Below, piece after piece: positions 45,676 through 54,167 of a DNA stretch of 64,000 nucleotides. Origin of the DNA: Acinetobacter baumannii (lineage in GTDB: Bacteria; Pseudomonadota; Gammaproteobacteria; Pseudomonadales; Moraxellaceae). Where the stretch lies: assembly GCF_016508585.1 (NCBI RefSeq), contig NZ_JADVOP010000018.1, forward strand, positions 18,011 to 82,010, in the 5' to 3' direction. The position numbers and the translations under genes were made by a program. Below the pieces are notes generated by a model. That model was not told the DNA's origin, searched no databases, and was given only the letters and a program-made list of their open reading frames with translations. Numbering within the stretch: position 1 is the first letter of the stretch; each line of letters starts with the position of its first letter.

Positions 45676-47040
45676 TTAAGCGTCATTTTCATGACCTTGA
45701 AGTTGCTTTAATAAATGTTTTTCAAGGTAATGGATATCCATTGCCTGTGAACAGAAGTTTTTATCTTCTAGAATCAAATCTTTATGTAATGGAATATTGG
45801 TTTTAATCCCCGTCAGAATCATTTCATCTAAAGCCTGTTTCATACGGGCAATTGCGGTATCGCGATCTTTACCGTAAGAAATCAATTTTGCAATCATTGA
45901 ATCATAATATGGCGGGATGCTATATCCTTGATAGATATGCGAATCTAAGCGAATACCTGCGCCCCCTGGTGCATAGAACGATTCAATTTTACCGGGCGAA
46001 GGCAAGAAGGTCGACGGATCTTCAGCATTGATACGACATTCAATTGCATGACCCTCGATCTTAATATCTTCTTGTTGAAGGTTAAGACCTAGACCGGCTG
46101 CAATACGCAGCTGCTGTTCAATAATATCTACGCCTGTGACTTGTTCAGTTACAGGATGTTCAACCTGAACACGTGTATTCATTTCAATGAAGAAGAATTC
46201 GCCATCTTCAAATAAGAATTCAAATGTACCAGCCCCACGATATTGCATTAATTTACAAGCGTTTACACATGCTTCTAAAATGTGGGCGCGAGCTTCTTCC
46301 GGTAGACCTGGTGCAGGTGCTTCTTCAAGTACTTTTTGATGTCGACGTTGTAATGAACAATCACGGTCATATAAATGAATTGCTTGACCATTCCCGTCTG
46401 CCAAAACTTGAACTTCAACATGCCGAGGTTTTTGCAGGAAACGTTCCATATAAACGGTATCGTCCCCAAACCACATTTCAGCATCACGCTGCGCAGCTTG
46501 GACAGATTCAAGTAGGGTGTCCACACGTTCAACAATACGCATGCCACGACCACCGCCCCCTGAGGCAGCTTTGACGATCAATGGAAAGCCAATTTCTTTT
46601 GCTTCAGCCAAAGCATTGTTTGGTGTTACTGCATGTGCAGAACCTGGAACTGTCGGTACACCAGCTTTACGCATCGCCGTAATTGCTGAAACTTTATTGC
46701 CCATTAGGCGAATGTGTTCAGGACGTGGACCAATGAAAATAAAACCTGAACTTTCTACAATTTCAGCAAATTCAGCATTTTCAGACAAAAAACCATAACC
46801 GGGATGGATTGCATCTGCACCAGTAATTTCTGCGGCTGTAATAATCGCAGGAATGTTTAAGTAACTTTCACTACTTGCACCTGGACCAATACATACCGCT
46901 TCATCACAAAAACGTAAATGCATTAAATCTTTGTCAGCATCAGAATATATTCCGACTGTTTTAATCCCTAAAGTTTTGCAGGCGCGAGTGATGCGGAGTG
47001 CAATTTCACCTCGGTTTGCAATTAAAACTTTTTGCAACAT
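45676..47040 (-). CDS. accC: Acetyl-CoA carboxylase biotin carboxylase subunit
   Basis: Carboxylates biotin on AccB using ATP and bicarbonate, the first half-reaction of malonyl-CoA synthesis. 454 residues: N-terminal domain ([18 protein letters not shown] in part), ATP-grasp domain with [11 protein letters not shown] and [16 protein letters not shown], and the C-terminal cap (ECRINAEDP). It lies 16 bp after accB in the classic aroQ-accB-accC order. Confidence 0.97.
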   Translation of the reverse strand: MLQKVLIANRGEIALRITRACKTLGIKTVGIYSDADKDLMHLRFCDEAVCIGPGASSESYLNIPAIITAAEITGADAIHPGYGFLSENAEFAEIVESSGFIFIGPRPEHIRLMGNKVSAITAMRKAGVPTVPGSAHAVTPNNALAEAKEIGFPLIVKAASGGGGRGMRIVERVDTLLESVQAAQRDAEMWFGDDTVYMERFLQKPRHVEVQVLADGNGQAIHLYDRDCSLQRRHQKVLEEAPAPGLPEEARAHILEACVNACKLMQYRGAGTFEFLFEDGEFFFIEMNTRVQVEHPVTEQVTGVDIIEQQLRIAAGLGLNLQQEDIKIEGHAIECRINAEDPSTFLPSPGKIESFYAPGGAGIRLDSHIYQGYSIPPYYDSMIAKLISYGKDRDTAIARMKQALDEMILTGIKTNIPLHKDLILEDKNFCSQAMDIHYLEKHLLKQLQGHENDA

Positions 47041-47056
47041 ATCAACCCCCGAGGTA

Positions 47057-47476
47057 TTACGCGCGGTAGCGGAATAAAGGTTGACCGAACTGGATTACAT
47101 CACCATTTTTTACAAGAATTTCTTCAACCACACCGCTTTGAGTTGCTTCAATAGGGTTCATAATTTTCATTGCTTCGATGATACCTAAAGTCTCACCCGC
47201 AGAAACAGTTTGACCGACATTCACAAATGGAGCTTCACCCGGACTCGGTGCAGAATAGAACACGCCGACCATAGGTGAGGTTTCTACCGCACCGCGAGAG
47301 GCAGCTTTAACTACAGGTGCTTCAGCAGCCGGGAGTGCAATCGGTGCTACACCAGCGGCAACCACAGGATTACGACGAGTTAAAGCAATCGATTGATCAC
47401 CTTCTTTCACTTCAATTGCTTGAAGATCAGATTCGATCATCAAATCGATGAGCTTTTTAATTTTGCGAATATCCAT
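47057..47476 (-). CDS. accB: Biotin carboxyl carrier protein of acetyl-CoA carboxylase
   Basis: 139 residues. A short N-terminal region ([17 protein letters not shown]), an Ala/Pro-rich linker (about 38-60) and a C-terminal biotinyl domain with the modified Lys in IEAMKIMN (about residue 105). The thumb region between strands is kept ([14 protein letters not shown]). The gene lies 17 bp after aroQ and 16 bp before accC. Confidence 0.96.
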   Translation of the reverse strand: MDIRKIKKLIDLMIESDLQAIEVKEGDQSIALTRRNPVVAAGVAPIALPAAEAPVVKAASRGAVETSPMVGVFYSAPSPGEAPFVNVGQTVSAGETLGIIEAMKIMNPIEATQSGVVEEILVKNGDVIQFGQPLFRYRA

Positions 47477-47493
47477 GGGTTCGTATTCCTAAA

Positions 47494-47949
47494 TTATGAT
47501 TGAGTTGAAGATTGAATTTTGTCGATAGCGTAATCGAGCGCAAAAGAATAGCCTTTAGCACCCAGACCGCAAATAACGCCAACGGCTTTATCTGATAAAT
47601 AAGAATGATGTCTAAATGGTTCACGTGCATGAACATTAGAAAGATGTACTTCAATAAAAGGGATGGCGACCCCTAAAAGGGCATCACGTACGGCAACGGA
47701 AGTATGCGTAAGAGCGGCAGGATTTATGATAATGATTTTAACGCCGTCTCGTTGTGCTTGATGGATACGATCCACTACAGCACCTTCCCAATTGCTTTGA
47801 AAAGTATCTAAAGTAATATTGGCTTGCTGAGCTTGCATTAGGAGTTGTTGGTTAATGTCATCCAATGTGAGGTGACCATAGACCTCTGGTTCGCGCTTTC
47901 CTAGCAAGTTTAAGTTTGGTCCGTGAATGACCAAAATGGTCGAACTCAT
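47494..47949 (-). CDS. aroQ: 3-dehydroquinate dehydratase, type II
   Basis: Forms 3-dehydroshikimate in the shikimate pathway; dodecameric flavodoxin-like fold. 151 residues with [20 protein letters not shown] (catalytic Tyr near 24), [31 protein letters not shown], and the catalytic His in [20 protein letters not shown]. First gene of the aroQ-accB-accC operon. Confidence 0.95.
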   Translation of the reverse strand: MSSTILVIHGPNLNLLGKREPEVYGHLTLDDINQQLLMQAQQANITLDTFQSNWEGAVVDRIHQAQRDGVKIIIINPAALTHTSVAVRDALLGVAIPFIEVHLSNVHAREPFRHHSYLSDKAVGVICGLGAKGYSFALDYAIDKIQSSTQS

Positions 47950-48185
47950 TGAGACTGCTCCAATTCAAAAATTGCAAAAAGTCTTTGCAAGATGTCTGCA
48001 AAGTTTGCATATTATGGCATGTTTTTCCACAAATACTTTATATTTTCTTTGAATTGTCGCGGAAATGCTGTGCCTAGTACGGCATATATAATGTAAATTT
48101 TGTCGTTAAATGGCAATGTTAAAATATGACATTTTCATGCATTGTTTTTAAGTGCTTCCATTCTAAACTGAGTGACCAAAACTAT

Positions 48186-49502
48186 TCATTTGATTTGTGT
48201 AACAGCCATATGACTATCATCAATACATAAGATATCACTCCAGCGTGTGGTATAACTTGGAGAGCGATTTTGTTGACGCATTTTCCATGTTTCACTGGTG
48301 GAATGATAACCGACTTGAATACAATCAGAACCAAAGCGCTGCTTCATATTGGAAAGTGTATCCATGAGTTGATCGCGTTGCTGAATAAGGTCTACGGGAT
48401 GCCATAAGTCATTGATGTGTTGGCTTTTGTGATGAAGGGCTGAAAGCATCACGGCGACTTTTATATATCTGGTATTTTCTTTAAATAAAACATCAATTTG
48501 CTGTAATGCAGCCTTGGTTAAAGTCATCAAATCATCTGTTGCATATTGCAAGCCTGCAACGCTGCTTTGTGCTTTTTTATAAGGTGCTTGAGCAATTTTT
48601 TCATACAGAGAGACGTGTATCACAGCACAGAGTTGTTGCTGCCGAGTGAGACGTTGATGCGCCCGATTGACATGAAAAATAATCGCCTGTTTGATGATTT
48701 CGGAATTATTCAATGCGGAGGCAAAACTTCGAGAAGAAAGAATCCGTTTAGAGGGAATTTCAGGATCGTCCAGAGCAATGCAGGATTGACCTTTTAGCTC
48801 ACGAATAGTACGTGCAATGACCACTGAGAACTCTCGTGCTAGGTAATGTTCATTGGCAAAAGTTAAGTCATAGCAATTATAAATATTATATGCTTGCAAA
48901 CGTTTGCTGGTTTTACGTCCAATGCTCCATACCTCAGCAACATTGGTTTCGAGTAGTAAAGCCTCAAAGCTGCATAAATCTAAGCCAGTCAAATCACAAA
49001 CACTCTCAAATCCATGTCGCTTTTTGGCAAAACTGTTGGCAAGCTTGGCTTGAGTCTTGCTATATCCAATGCCAATACAGCAGGGTAAACCTAACCATTT
49101 TTGAATGGTTTTTACCAATCTTCGGCAATAGCTTTCTAAATCAAATAGGTCTCGATAAGAGCTCAGATTAATAAAACATTCATCAATTGAGTAGGGTTCT
49201 AGATCATCCTCTTTAAAAAAGGTTTTCAGTGTTTTAAAAAAACGTTCTGAAAAATCACCATATAAAGCATAGTTACTTGAATAGGCGATAACACCTGCCT
49301 TTTTCGCTGATTTTTCAACTTCATGCCAAGGTACAGCCATATCTATATTGAGTGCTTTGGCTTCATTGCTGCGTGAAACAACGCAACCATCATTATTGCT
49401 TAATACGACGACAGGCCGGTTGTTTAGGCTGGGATTAAATACACGCTCACAACTGACATAGCAATTGTTGATGTCGATTAAAGCAAAAATTTGTTCACTC
49501 AT
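48186..49502 (-). CDS. umuC: Error-prone DNA polymerase V catalytic subunit UmuC
   Basis: Y-family polymerase for translesion synthesis, active with two cleaved UmuD. 438 residues. Catalytic acidic motifs: [15 protein letters not shown] near the start and [10 protein letters not shown] (about 103-112), with the helix-hairpin-helix region near [13 protein letters not shown] (about 188-200) and a C-terminal little-finger domain. umuD lies 2 kb upstream on the same strand, not next to it, and umuC has its own palindromic operator-like site just before the start codon. Confidence 0.93.
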   Translation of the reverse strand: MSEQIFALIDINNCYVSCERVFNPSLNNRPVVVLSNNDGCVVSRSNEAKALNIDMAVPWHEVEKSAKKAGVIAYSSNYALYGDFSERFFKTLKTFFKEDDLEPYSIDECFINLSSYRDLFDLESYCRRLVKTIQKWLGLPCCIGIGYSKTQAKLANSFAKKRHGFESVCDLTGLDLCSFEALLLETNVAEVWSIGRKTSKRLQAYNIYNCYDLTFANEHYLAREFSVVIARTIRELKGQSCIALDDPEIPSKRILSSRSFASALNNSEIIKQAIIFHVNRAHQRLTRQQQLCAVIHVSLYEKIAQAPYKKAQSSVAGLQYATDDLMTLTKAALQQIDVLFKENTRYIKVAVMLSALHHKSQHINDLWHPVDLIQQRDQLMDTLSNMKQRFGSDCIQVGYHSTSETWKMRQQNRSPSYTTRWSDILCIDDSHMAVTQIK

Positions 49503-49509
49503 GATGATC

Positions 49510-49530
49510 TTGAAAAAGTTACAAATTCAA
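49510..49530. promoter_or_regulatory. 21-bp palindromic operator-like site before umuC
   Basis: TTGAAAAAGT at the left and AATTCAA at the right, with GTTAC at the centre; it begins 8 bp ahead of the umuC start. The same spacing and ends occur before umuD (52028-52048). The layout TTGAA…GT-AC…TTCAA resembles the operators described for the Acinetobacter repressor UmuDAb. Function is inferred. Confidence 0.65.
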
Positions 49531-49846
49531 ATGAAATATTAAAAGAAGTTTAAAATAAATTCAAATTTAAATAGATGTGGACACGTTGAATTTCACAGCA
49601 TGAAAATTTTACTAGACAATGCATAGATACAGTGCTTTGTAAGGATTGTTGTGCTTCATCATGGTTTAAGTAATTCACGTAAACAACCCGAACCTAGAAG
49701 TTGTTCTTTTAAAACATGAATCTCAGATGATGGTTTACGATGTCGAAAAATGAAACATCTATACGCTTGTTTCCACTGCTGAGCACGTTAAATTAACAGT
49801 TGTCGTCGATTTGTACGGCATATCCCAATATTTAAAAAGGATGGAT
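49531..49846. other. Divergent intergenic region between umuC and the Gln-rich gene
   Basis: AT-rich, with the promoters of both genes; a ribosome binding site AAAAAGG lies at 49834-49840. No other gene was recognised. Confidence 0.45.
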
Positions 49847-50032
49847 ATGAAAATGGCTAATCAACACAACCAGCAACAAAATCAGCAGAATGATCAACAA
49901 GGTCAACCTAACCAGTCCAATCAACAGCAAAAGCAACAGAGTCAGCAGGACCAACAGAAGCAGCAAAATCAGCAGTCAAACCAACAGGCACAACATAACC
50001 AACAAAGTCAGAACAAACCTCAGCAAAAGTAG
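49847..50032 (+). CDS. Small glutamine/asparagine-rich protein
   Basis: About 61 residues from ATG 49847 (AAAAAGG spaced 6 bp before it). After the start MKMANQH almost the whole product is Gln, Asn, Ser, Lys and Pro (QQQNQQNDQQGQPNQ and similar), with no signal peptide, hydrophobic segment or cysteine. It is intrinsically disordered by composition. I do not recognise a family. A very strong hairpin terminator and a good ribosome binding site argue that the gene is real. It could be a stress-related disordered protein. Confidence 0.6.
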   Translation: MKMANQHNQQQNQQNDQQGQPNQSNQQQKQQSQQDQQKQQNQQSNQQAQHNQQSQNKPQQK

Positions 50033-50065
50033 GAAATTAGGATTGTGACTTAAATTAATTCGATC

Positions 50066-50114
50066 AAAATAAGTACAGCGCCTCAATTCAGGATTGCGGC
50101 GCTGTACTTATTTT
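50066..50114. terminator. Very strong bidirectional terminator
   Basis: A 17-bp perfect inverted repeat (50066-50082 with 50098-50114; AAGTACAGCGCC arm core), extended after a mismatch by CAAT / ATTG around a 5-nt loop. A-rich and T-rich ends fit termination on both strands. It lies between the Gln-rich gene and alkX. Confidence 0.88.
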
Positions 50115-50178
50115 AGGTCACTCTATGACTATGGTATTCAATTCGCTTTCAATGACAGATTTGAGATGATTGTCCATG

Positions 50179-51381
50179 TCATGAAAGCTGTTTTACAACC
50201 TGCTTAAAAAGCTGATTGGGTTGGTTTTTAATTTGAGGGCATTGATTAAATTGCGCAAAACGATGTAATTCATTATTCAGTGCATTGAGCAAGTGAGCAT
50301 GATCTATCTCTTTATTTTTTAAACAATGATCTTCTAAATGCAGACTCAGGACTTCAAATTGTTTCTGGGCTCGGTGTGCTTTACAGTCAATACGTCCTAC
50401 GATCTGATCTGCATATAAAATAGGTAAACAAAAGTATCCAAATGACCGTTTGGCAGGTGTCACATAACATTCCAAACGATAGTCAAAGTTGAATAAAGTA
50501 CGCAGACGCTCACGATGGATAACGAGATTGTCAAAAGGAGAGAGGATTTTAACCTCCAACTCACGGTGCGGTTTTTGTGCCAAAGCTTCGGTTTTGATAT
50601 AAATATTTGGACTTTCTTTATCGGTATAACCTAACTGGGACAAGGTGATGATCACGCCTGCCTCCAGTTGCTCATTGACTATTTGACGCATCGCTTCGCG
50701 AATTTGACTGCCGACTTTAAGATGCAGTAATTGTTTCCAGGTAAATATGCCATGTGCTCTCAGTGTAGTGTTGAATAAATAACGTGCATATTCTTCTAGC
50801 GTTGGCATGCTGAGGTCGAGTTGGCTGGGAAGACAGCGCTCAGTCAGGTTATAGACTTTTTCCATTCCATTTCGTTCACAAATCATCAAATCACCTTGCA
50901 TAAACAATTGATCGATTGAACGGCGTGCTGAGCTGGAGTTCCACCATCCCCCAGAGTTTGACCGATTGCCTTGCTCGATATGACGTAAACGAATGCTACC
51001 TTCAGCACGGGTTTTTGCTAAAATTTCATTCATTAAATGTTGATCGCCCCGATTAAAGTAGCGATGTTCGCCATTACGCACGGACGTCATATGAGGAAGT
51101 GCATAACGATAGTCTTGGATGGGTAAATAAGACGCTACATGGAACCAGTATTCAAAAATATGCTGTTGTTGTACCAATTGATTCAAATAATGGGATTGAT
51201 AGTCTGGAACACGACTCCATAAGATATGATGATGGGCACGTTCGACGACTGAAATAGTGTCAATTTGAACATAACCTAGATGTCGGATTGCTTGAAGTGT
51301 TCCAGATAAGCCTAATCCAAATTTAGGTGGAGAAATTAAACCTTGATGCGAAAGCGCTAAACGTCTAAATAATTCAGTCAT
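50179..51381 (-). CDS. alkX: AlkX/YcaQ-type DNA interstrand-crosslink glycosylase
   Basis: HTH_42 family, 400 residues, formed of tandem winged-helix domains around a beta-barrel. The catalytic motif near the N terminus is Q-I-D (residues 39-41, in GYVQIDTISVVERAHHHILW), the form of E. coli AlkX (YcaQ) that unhooks interstrand crosslinks; AlkZ has Q-x-Q instead. Other family segments are EYWFHVASYLP, SPFDNLVIHRERL and FGYFCLPILY. It lies 81 bp after umuD in the same direction, and there is no obvious terminator between them, so SOS-type coexpression is possible. Confidence 0.85.
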   Translation of the reverse strand: MTELFRRLALSHQGLISPPKFGLGLSGTLQAIRHLGYVQIDTISVVERAHHHILWSRVPDYQSHYLNQLVQQQHIFEYWFHVASYLPIQDYRYALPHMTSVRNGEHRYFNRGDQHLMNEILAKTRAEGSIRLRHIEQGNRSNSGGWWNSSSARRSIDQLFMQGDLMICERNGMEKVYNLTERCLPSQLDLSMPTLEEYARYLFNTTLRAHGIFTWKQLLHLKVGSQIREAMRQIVNEQLEAGVIITLSQLGYTDKESPNIYIKTEALAQKPHRELEVKILSPFDNLVIHRERLRTLFNFDYRLECYVTPAKRSFGYFCLPILYADQIVGRIDCKAHRAQKQFEVLSLHLEDHCLKNKEIDHAHLLNALNNELHRFAQFNQCPQIKNQPNQLFKQVVKQLS

Positions 51382-51462
51382 ATTATTTAATTTCCCTTAA
51401 AATTAATTATATAGGCAATAGTTGGTTTTGATTTTAATGGGCAGCGAGCTCCATTCTGCAGC

Positions 51463-52005
51463 TTATTTGAGTTTTTTTAAAATACAGGTCACCACACCCC
51501 AAATCATAATCTGTTCTTCACTATGTGGATGAATATCGGGAAAATCGGGATTTTCCGCTTTAAGCCAGATGTCATATGCACCCGTGGATAATTTTTTATG
51601 CATAAAACGTTTAACGGTAAATTCATTATTGATTAATGCCAATACCACATCTCCATGTTCAGCATCTAGACTACGATCAATCAGAATTTCATCACCAATT
51701 TCAATTCCCGCATTTTTCATCGATAAAGAATTTACTTTTAAAATAAACGTTGCAATCGGGTTATGTATCAGATGTTCATTCAAATCAATTTTCTTTTCAG
51801 TATAGTCCTGTGCAGGAGAGGGAAAGCCAGCGGCAACGGTTTCAAGTGGATAGGGGATTTCTATTTTGATATGGGGATGTAGGGCATATATATCCTCAGA
51901 TGAGATAGTACTTTTAAAGGAAAAAGCATGGTGAGTCGATTTAGGTCGAGGATATGCTTCGAGATCAATTAACTCAGACTTTGTCTGTGAAGATTGTGGC
52001 ATCAT
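51463..52005 (-). CDS. umuD: UmuD-type S24 peptidase, probable UmuDAb repressor
   Basis: 180 residues. The autocleavage site is Ala59-Gly60 (TVAAGFPSPAQ), the nucleophile Ser95 (NSLSMKNAGI) and the general base Lys132 (FTVKRF); the Ser-Lys spacing of 37 equals that of E. coli UmuD. Compared with E. coli UmuD the N terminus is about 35 residues longer, as in Acinetobacter UmuDAb, which represses DNA-damage genes until RecA-stimulated cleavage. A GAGG ribosome binding site precedes ATG 52005. A palindrome lies just upstream. ddrR, next to umuDAb in several species, is not here. Confidence 0.85.
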   Translation of the reverse strand: MMPQSSQTKSELIDLEAYPRPKSTHHAFSFKSTISSEDIYALHPHIKIEIPYPLETVAAGFPSPAQDYTEKKIDLNEHLIHNPIATFILKVNSLSMKNAGIEIGDEILIDRSLDAEHGDVVLALINNEFTVKRFMHKKLSTGAYDIWLKAENPDFPDIHPHSEEQIMIWGVVTCILKKLK

Positions 52006-52027
52006 GTTTGACCTCGAATAGCCTAAT

Positions 52028-52048
52028 TTGAATATGTTACGAAATCAA
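52028..52048. promoter_or_regulatory. 21-bp palindromic operator-like site before umuD
   Basis: TTGAATATGT at the left, AATCAA at the right and GTTAC at the centre, 22 bp ahead of the umuD start. It shares length, ends and centre with the site before umuC and is placed for autoregulation by a UmuDAb-type repressor. It also lies upstream of the divergent DUF2185-like gene. Confidence 0.65.
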
Positions 52049-52168
52049 GTTTAGCAAATTATATATTTTTTGCAATGCTGTCTATCGTTTGAACAGCATG
52101 TGAATTTGGTTGTGATTGTTAAAGTGTCAGCTTACAATCTCACAAAATCAGATTGTTTGAGAATAGAT

Positions 52169-52507
52169 ATGTTGCAGGATTTTATAGAAGAACAAAAATT
52201 GGTCTGTGAAGAATTTGATTCACGTTATATCAAAGTCAATGAAACAGATCTGGTTGCAATAGCTAAACACACCTTGAATAAAGAACCAATTGTAGGTTTA
52301 CGTAAACAACCCGATGCTGAAAATGTTGCATGGTTTATTTACGGCGGAGAGTTAGAAGAAGGAGAGGACTTCTTTGATGTCATCAGTGTAAAAGAGTTAG
52401 AAGACGTTTTTCCAGATGCAATCCCTTATTTGGCTTTGGAGCAAGGCTTTCGTTTTATGATTGATGCAGATGATTATGAGGATGTCTGGAAAGCTGATGT
52501 CTTATAA
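52169..52507 (+). CDS. DUF2185/Imm33-like protein
   Basis: 112 residues from ATG 52169; the open frame reaches further upstream into the umuD operator region, but that part is unlike the rest. The acidic protein (ELEEGEDFFDVISVKELEDV, LALEQGFRFMIDADDYEDVW) resembles the DUF2185/Imm33 group, small acidic proteins often serving as immunity proteins to polymorphic toxins. No toxin gene is adjacent, so a housekeeping role is equally possible. A small secreted-protein gene follows 15 bp later and is probably cotranscribed. Confidence 0.55.
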   Translation: MLQDFIEEQKLVCEEFDSRYIKVNETDLVAIAKHTLNKEPIVGLRKQPDAENVAWFIYGGELEEGEDFFDVISVKELEDVFPDAIPYLALEQGFRFMIDADDYEDVWKADVL

Positions 52508-52522
52508 ATTAAAGGTCTGCTT

Positions 52523-52903
52523 ATGAAGCATAAATTTATTTTGCAGCTATTGGTGATGATCTTTATTGGATTAATGAGCTCAGCTTTTGCTGAAAACAAG
52601 CAGCAAAAGCTCACACAAGATGAATATAACCAGCGTATTCAAACATATACTGCCCAAGTCAATGCAACCAAACAGATTCTAGATGATGAAGTAACGGAAG
52701 ACCAAGACCCGAATCAACAGAGAAAGGCTTTTTGTTCTCGTTTAGAGGCATATCGAGGGATTGCACAAATTTCTCAAGAAAATTTGCAACTGGATACGGC
52801 AAACATGATGTTAATGATTGCCAATGATTTCTTGGATCGACAAAAGCAGAGTATGCAAGTTTCAGGGGCGGTACTGGAGAAATTCTGTTTGATTGAAAAA
52901 TAA
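52523..52903 (+). CDS. Small periplasmic protein of unknown function
   Basis: 126 residues with a clear signal peptide (HKFILQLLVMIFIGLMSSAFA in part, cut after AFA at about residue 23). The mature part is helical and Gln-rich, with two cysteines (KAFCSRLEA and EKFCLIEK) that could pair. It lies 15 bp after the DUF2185-like gene on the same strand. No family recognised; a periplasmic binding or chaperone-like role cannot be claimed. Confidence 0.6.
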   Translation: MKHKFILQLLVMIFIGLMSSAFAENKQQKLTQDEYNQRIQTYTAQVNATKQILDDEVTEDQDPNQQRKAFCSRLEAYRGIAQISQENLQLDTANMMLMIANDFLDRQKQSMQVSGAVLEKFCLIEK

Positions 52904-53007
52904 ACAATAGGGTCATTTAAATTTTATTTTGTCAGAAAATGACATTTATTTGGCTGAAAATGACAAGGAAGTTTTTTAGAAATCATGAATAATAAAGGCA
53001 TTGAAAC

Positions 53008-53082
53008 ATGATGATATTTGATTTTCCCTGGTCTTTGTCTCATCTTGTTTTAATCGTCAATTTCGCGATTGATGTATCCTAA
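53008..53082 (+). CDS. Candidate very small protein (24 aa)
   Basis: ORF of 24 codons beginning MMIFDFPWSLSHL and continuing with a hydrophobic run (LVLIVNFAI), preceded by AAGG nine bases upstream. Its stop codon is the first base pair region of a good terminator. This could be a small membrane protein or leader peptide, or the transcript may be a small RNA without translation. Confidence 0.3.
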   Translation: MMIFDFPWSLSHLVLIVNFAIDVS

Positions 53083-53107
53083 ACTCGCTTTATTGCGAGT
53101 TTTTTTA
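53081..53107 (+). terminator. Rho-independent terminator
   Basis: AAACTCGC / GCGAGTTT stem with a 6-nt loop and a T-run. It ends a transcript from the DUF2185-like operon or a small RNA or ORF just upstream. Confidence 0.85.
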
Positions 53108-53302
53108 TGGAAGAAATAAAGCTATTATTGACAGTAAATAGATGTGTTAAATATGAAAATTGATTTATTTGTAGTTATAAGGTGTTGAATAAAATAAAGA
53201 TAATATTGCATGATTCCACCAATAAAAAGATATCAGATTCAAACGATGGATTAAAAAAAGTAAACTTGATTGTTAATTAAAATTAATTTTTTATTTTATT
53301 TC

Positions 53303-53325
53303 ACATCTGATATAAATTTAGATGT
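53303..53325. promoter_or_regulatory. Inverted repeat upstream of hpaR
   Basis: ACATCT and AGATGT spaced by 11 bp, about 105 bp ahead of the hpaR start codon. MarR regulators bind such palindromes, but a role here is only a guess. Confidence 0.3.
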
Positions 53326-53375
53326 AACAAAAAGAAAGTTCACTTAAATCATTGTCGTATAACAATTTGGATCTA

Positions 53376-53399
53376 TTGAATGAAAACTCGATTCATCAA
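53376..53399. promoter_or_regulatory. Imperfect palindrome at the hpaR promoter
   Basis: TTGAATGAA and TTCATCAA arms around an AACTCGA-like centre, ending 32 bp before the hpaR start codon. Its position suits autoregulation by HpaR. Confidence 0.35.
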
Positions 53400-53431
53400 T
53401 CCATTAGCATGAGTTTCATGAAAGGATTTCT

Positions 53432-53863
53432 ATGAAAACAATTCGATTATCGCCTTCGCTAACTTTAGCACTGGTACAGGCACGTGAAGCCACTAAAACC
53501 TATTTTCGACCTGCTTTAAATGAGATGGGCTTGACTGAGCAACAATGGCGTGTGATTTGTACACTCTACCAATACGATGAGCTTGAGAACAACCATTTGG
53601 CAGAATTGACTTGTATTTTAAGACCAAGTTTAACTGGCATTGTCAATCGCATGGCTGAGCAGAACTTAATTATCAAAAGTAAGGATTTACATGATCAACG
53701 GGTGAGTTTAATCAAACTTACTCAAGCAGGTCGAAATTATTTTGAAACCCAAGCTTTAAAAATGGAAGCGTCCTATAAAAATATTAAAGAGCAATACGGT
53801 GCTGAAAAAATTCAACAATTGATGGAGTTACTGCATGATTTATCAAAAATAAAACCCAATTGA
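53432..53863 (+). CDS. hpaR: MarR-family regulator, HpaR type
   Basis: 143 residues with the MarR winged helix: GLTEQQWRVICTLYQYDELENNHLAELTC (in part), recognition helix RPSLTGIVNRMAEQNLI, and the wing KDLHDQRVSLIKLTQAG. This matches HpaR, which represses homoprotocatechuate degradation genes until the ring substrate binds. No hpa genes are in the window, so the target may be elsewhere or different. It has a GAAAGGA ribosome binding site. Confidence 0.75.
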   Translation: MKTIRLSPSLTLALVQAREATKTYFRPALNEMGLTEQQWRVICTLYQYDELENNHLAELTCILRPSLTGIVNRMAEQNLIIKSKDLHDQRVSLIKLTQAGRNYFETQALKMEASYKNIKEQYGAEKIQQLMELLHDLSKIKPN

Positions 53864-54167
53864 AAACACGATGAAATCAGATTAAAACCAACGGCGTAGT
53901 TTGAAAAAACTTGAGTACGTTCACCTAGAAGTATTCAATTTGATATAAATCAAAGTGTGATCGAACCCGCTATATTGGGTCTATTACACAGTTTAAGTCG
54001 AAATAAGCTTTACCTGACGCACTGAACATTTTATAGCCAAGACACCATCACAAAATTCGATATAAGCAGAACATCCATGTCATGCCTGCTAGATCAATCT
54101 GAAGGAGTGATAAAGATCGTTTATCATCATTTGATCATTGCTAAGTTCTCGTTTTTAAATCGAATAT
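53864..54167. other. Convergent intergenic region with FNR-type palindrome
   Basis: 304 bp between hpaR and the 3' end of dsbG with no protein gene. It holds a perfect FNR/Anr-type site (listed separately), a TATATT at 53971-53976, and a perfect 7-bp hairpin TGATAAA / TTTATCA at 54108-54126. A small regulatory RNA is possible. Confidence 0.45.
53940..53953 (+). promoter_or_regulatory. FNR/Anr-box-like palindrome
   Basis: TTGAT-N4-ATCAA, the full FNR consensus. A TATATT element follows 17 bp later, roughly as in class II FNR-activated promoters. No gene follows on the plus strand. Confidence 0.5.

Larger units (their letters stand above)
52904..53431. other. Intergenic region before hpaR with orphan terminator and palindromes
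   Basis: About 530 AT-rich bp. It contains a 24-codon ORF ending in a terminator (listed separately), a short repeated element CTGAAAATGACA-like (twice between 52932 and 52964), and inverted repeats at 53303-53325 and 53376-53399 near hpaR. Confidence 0.45.
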
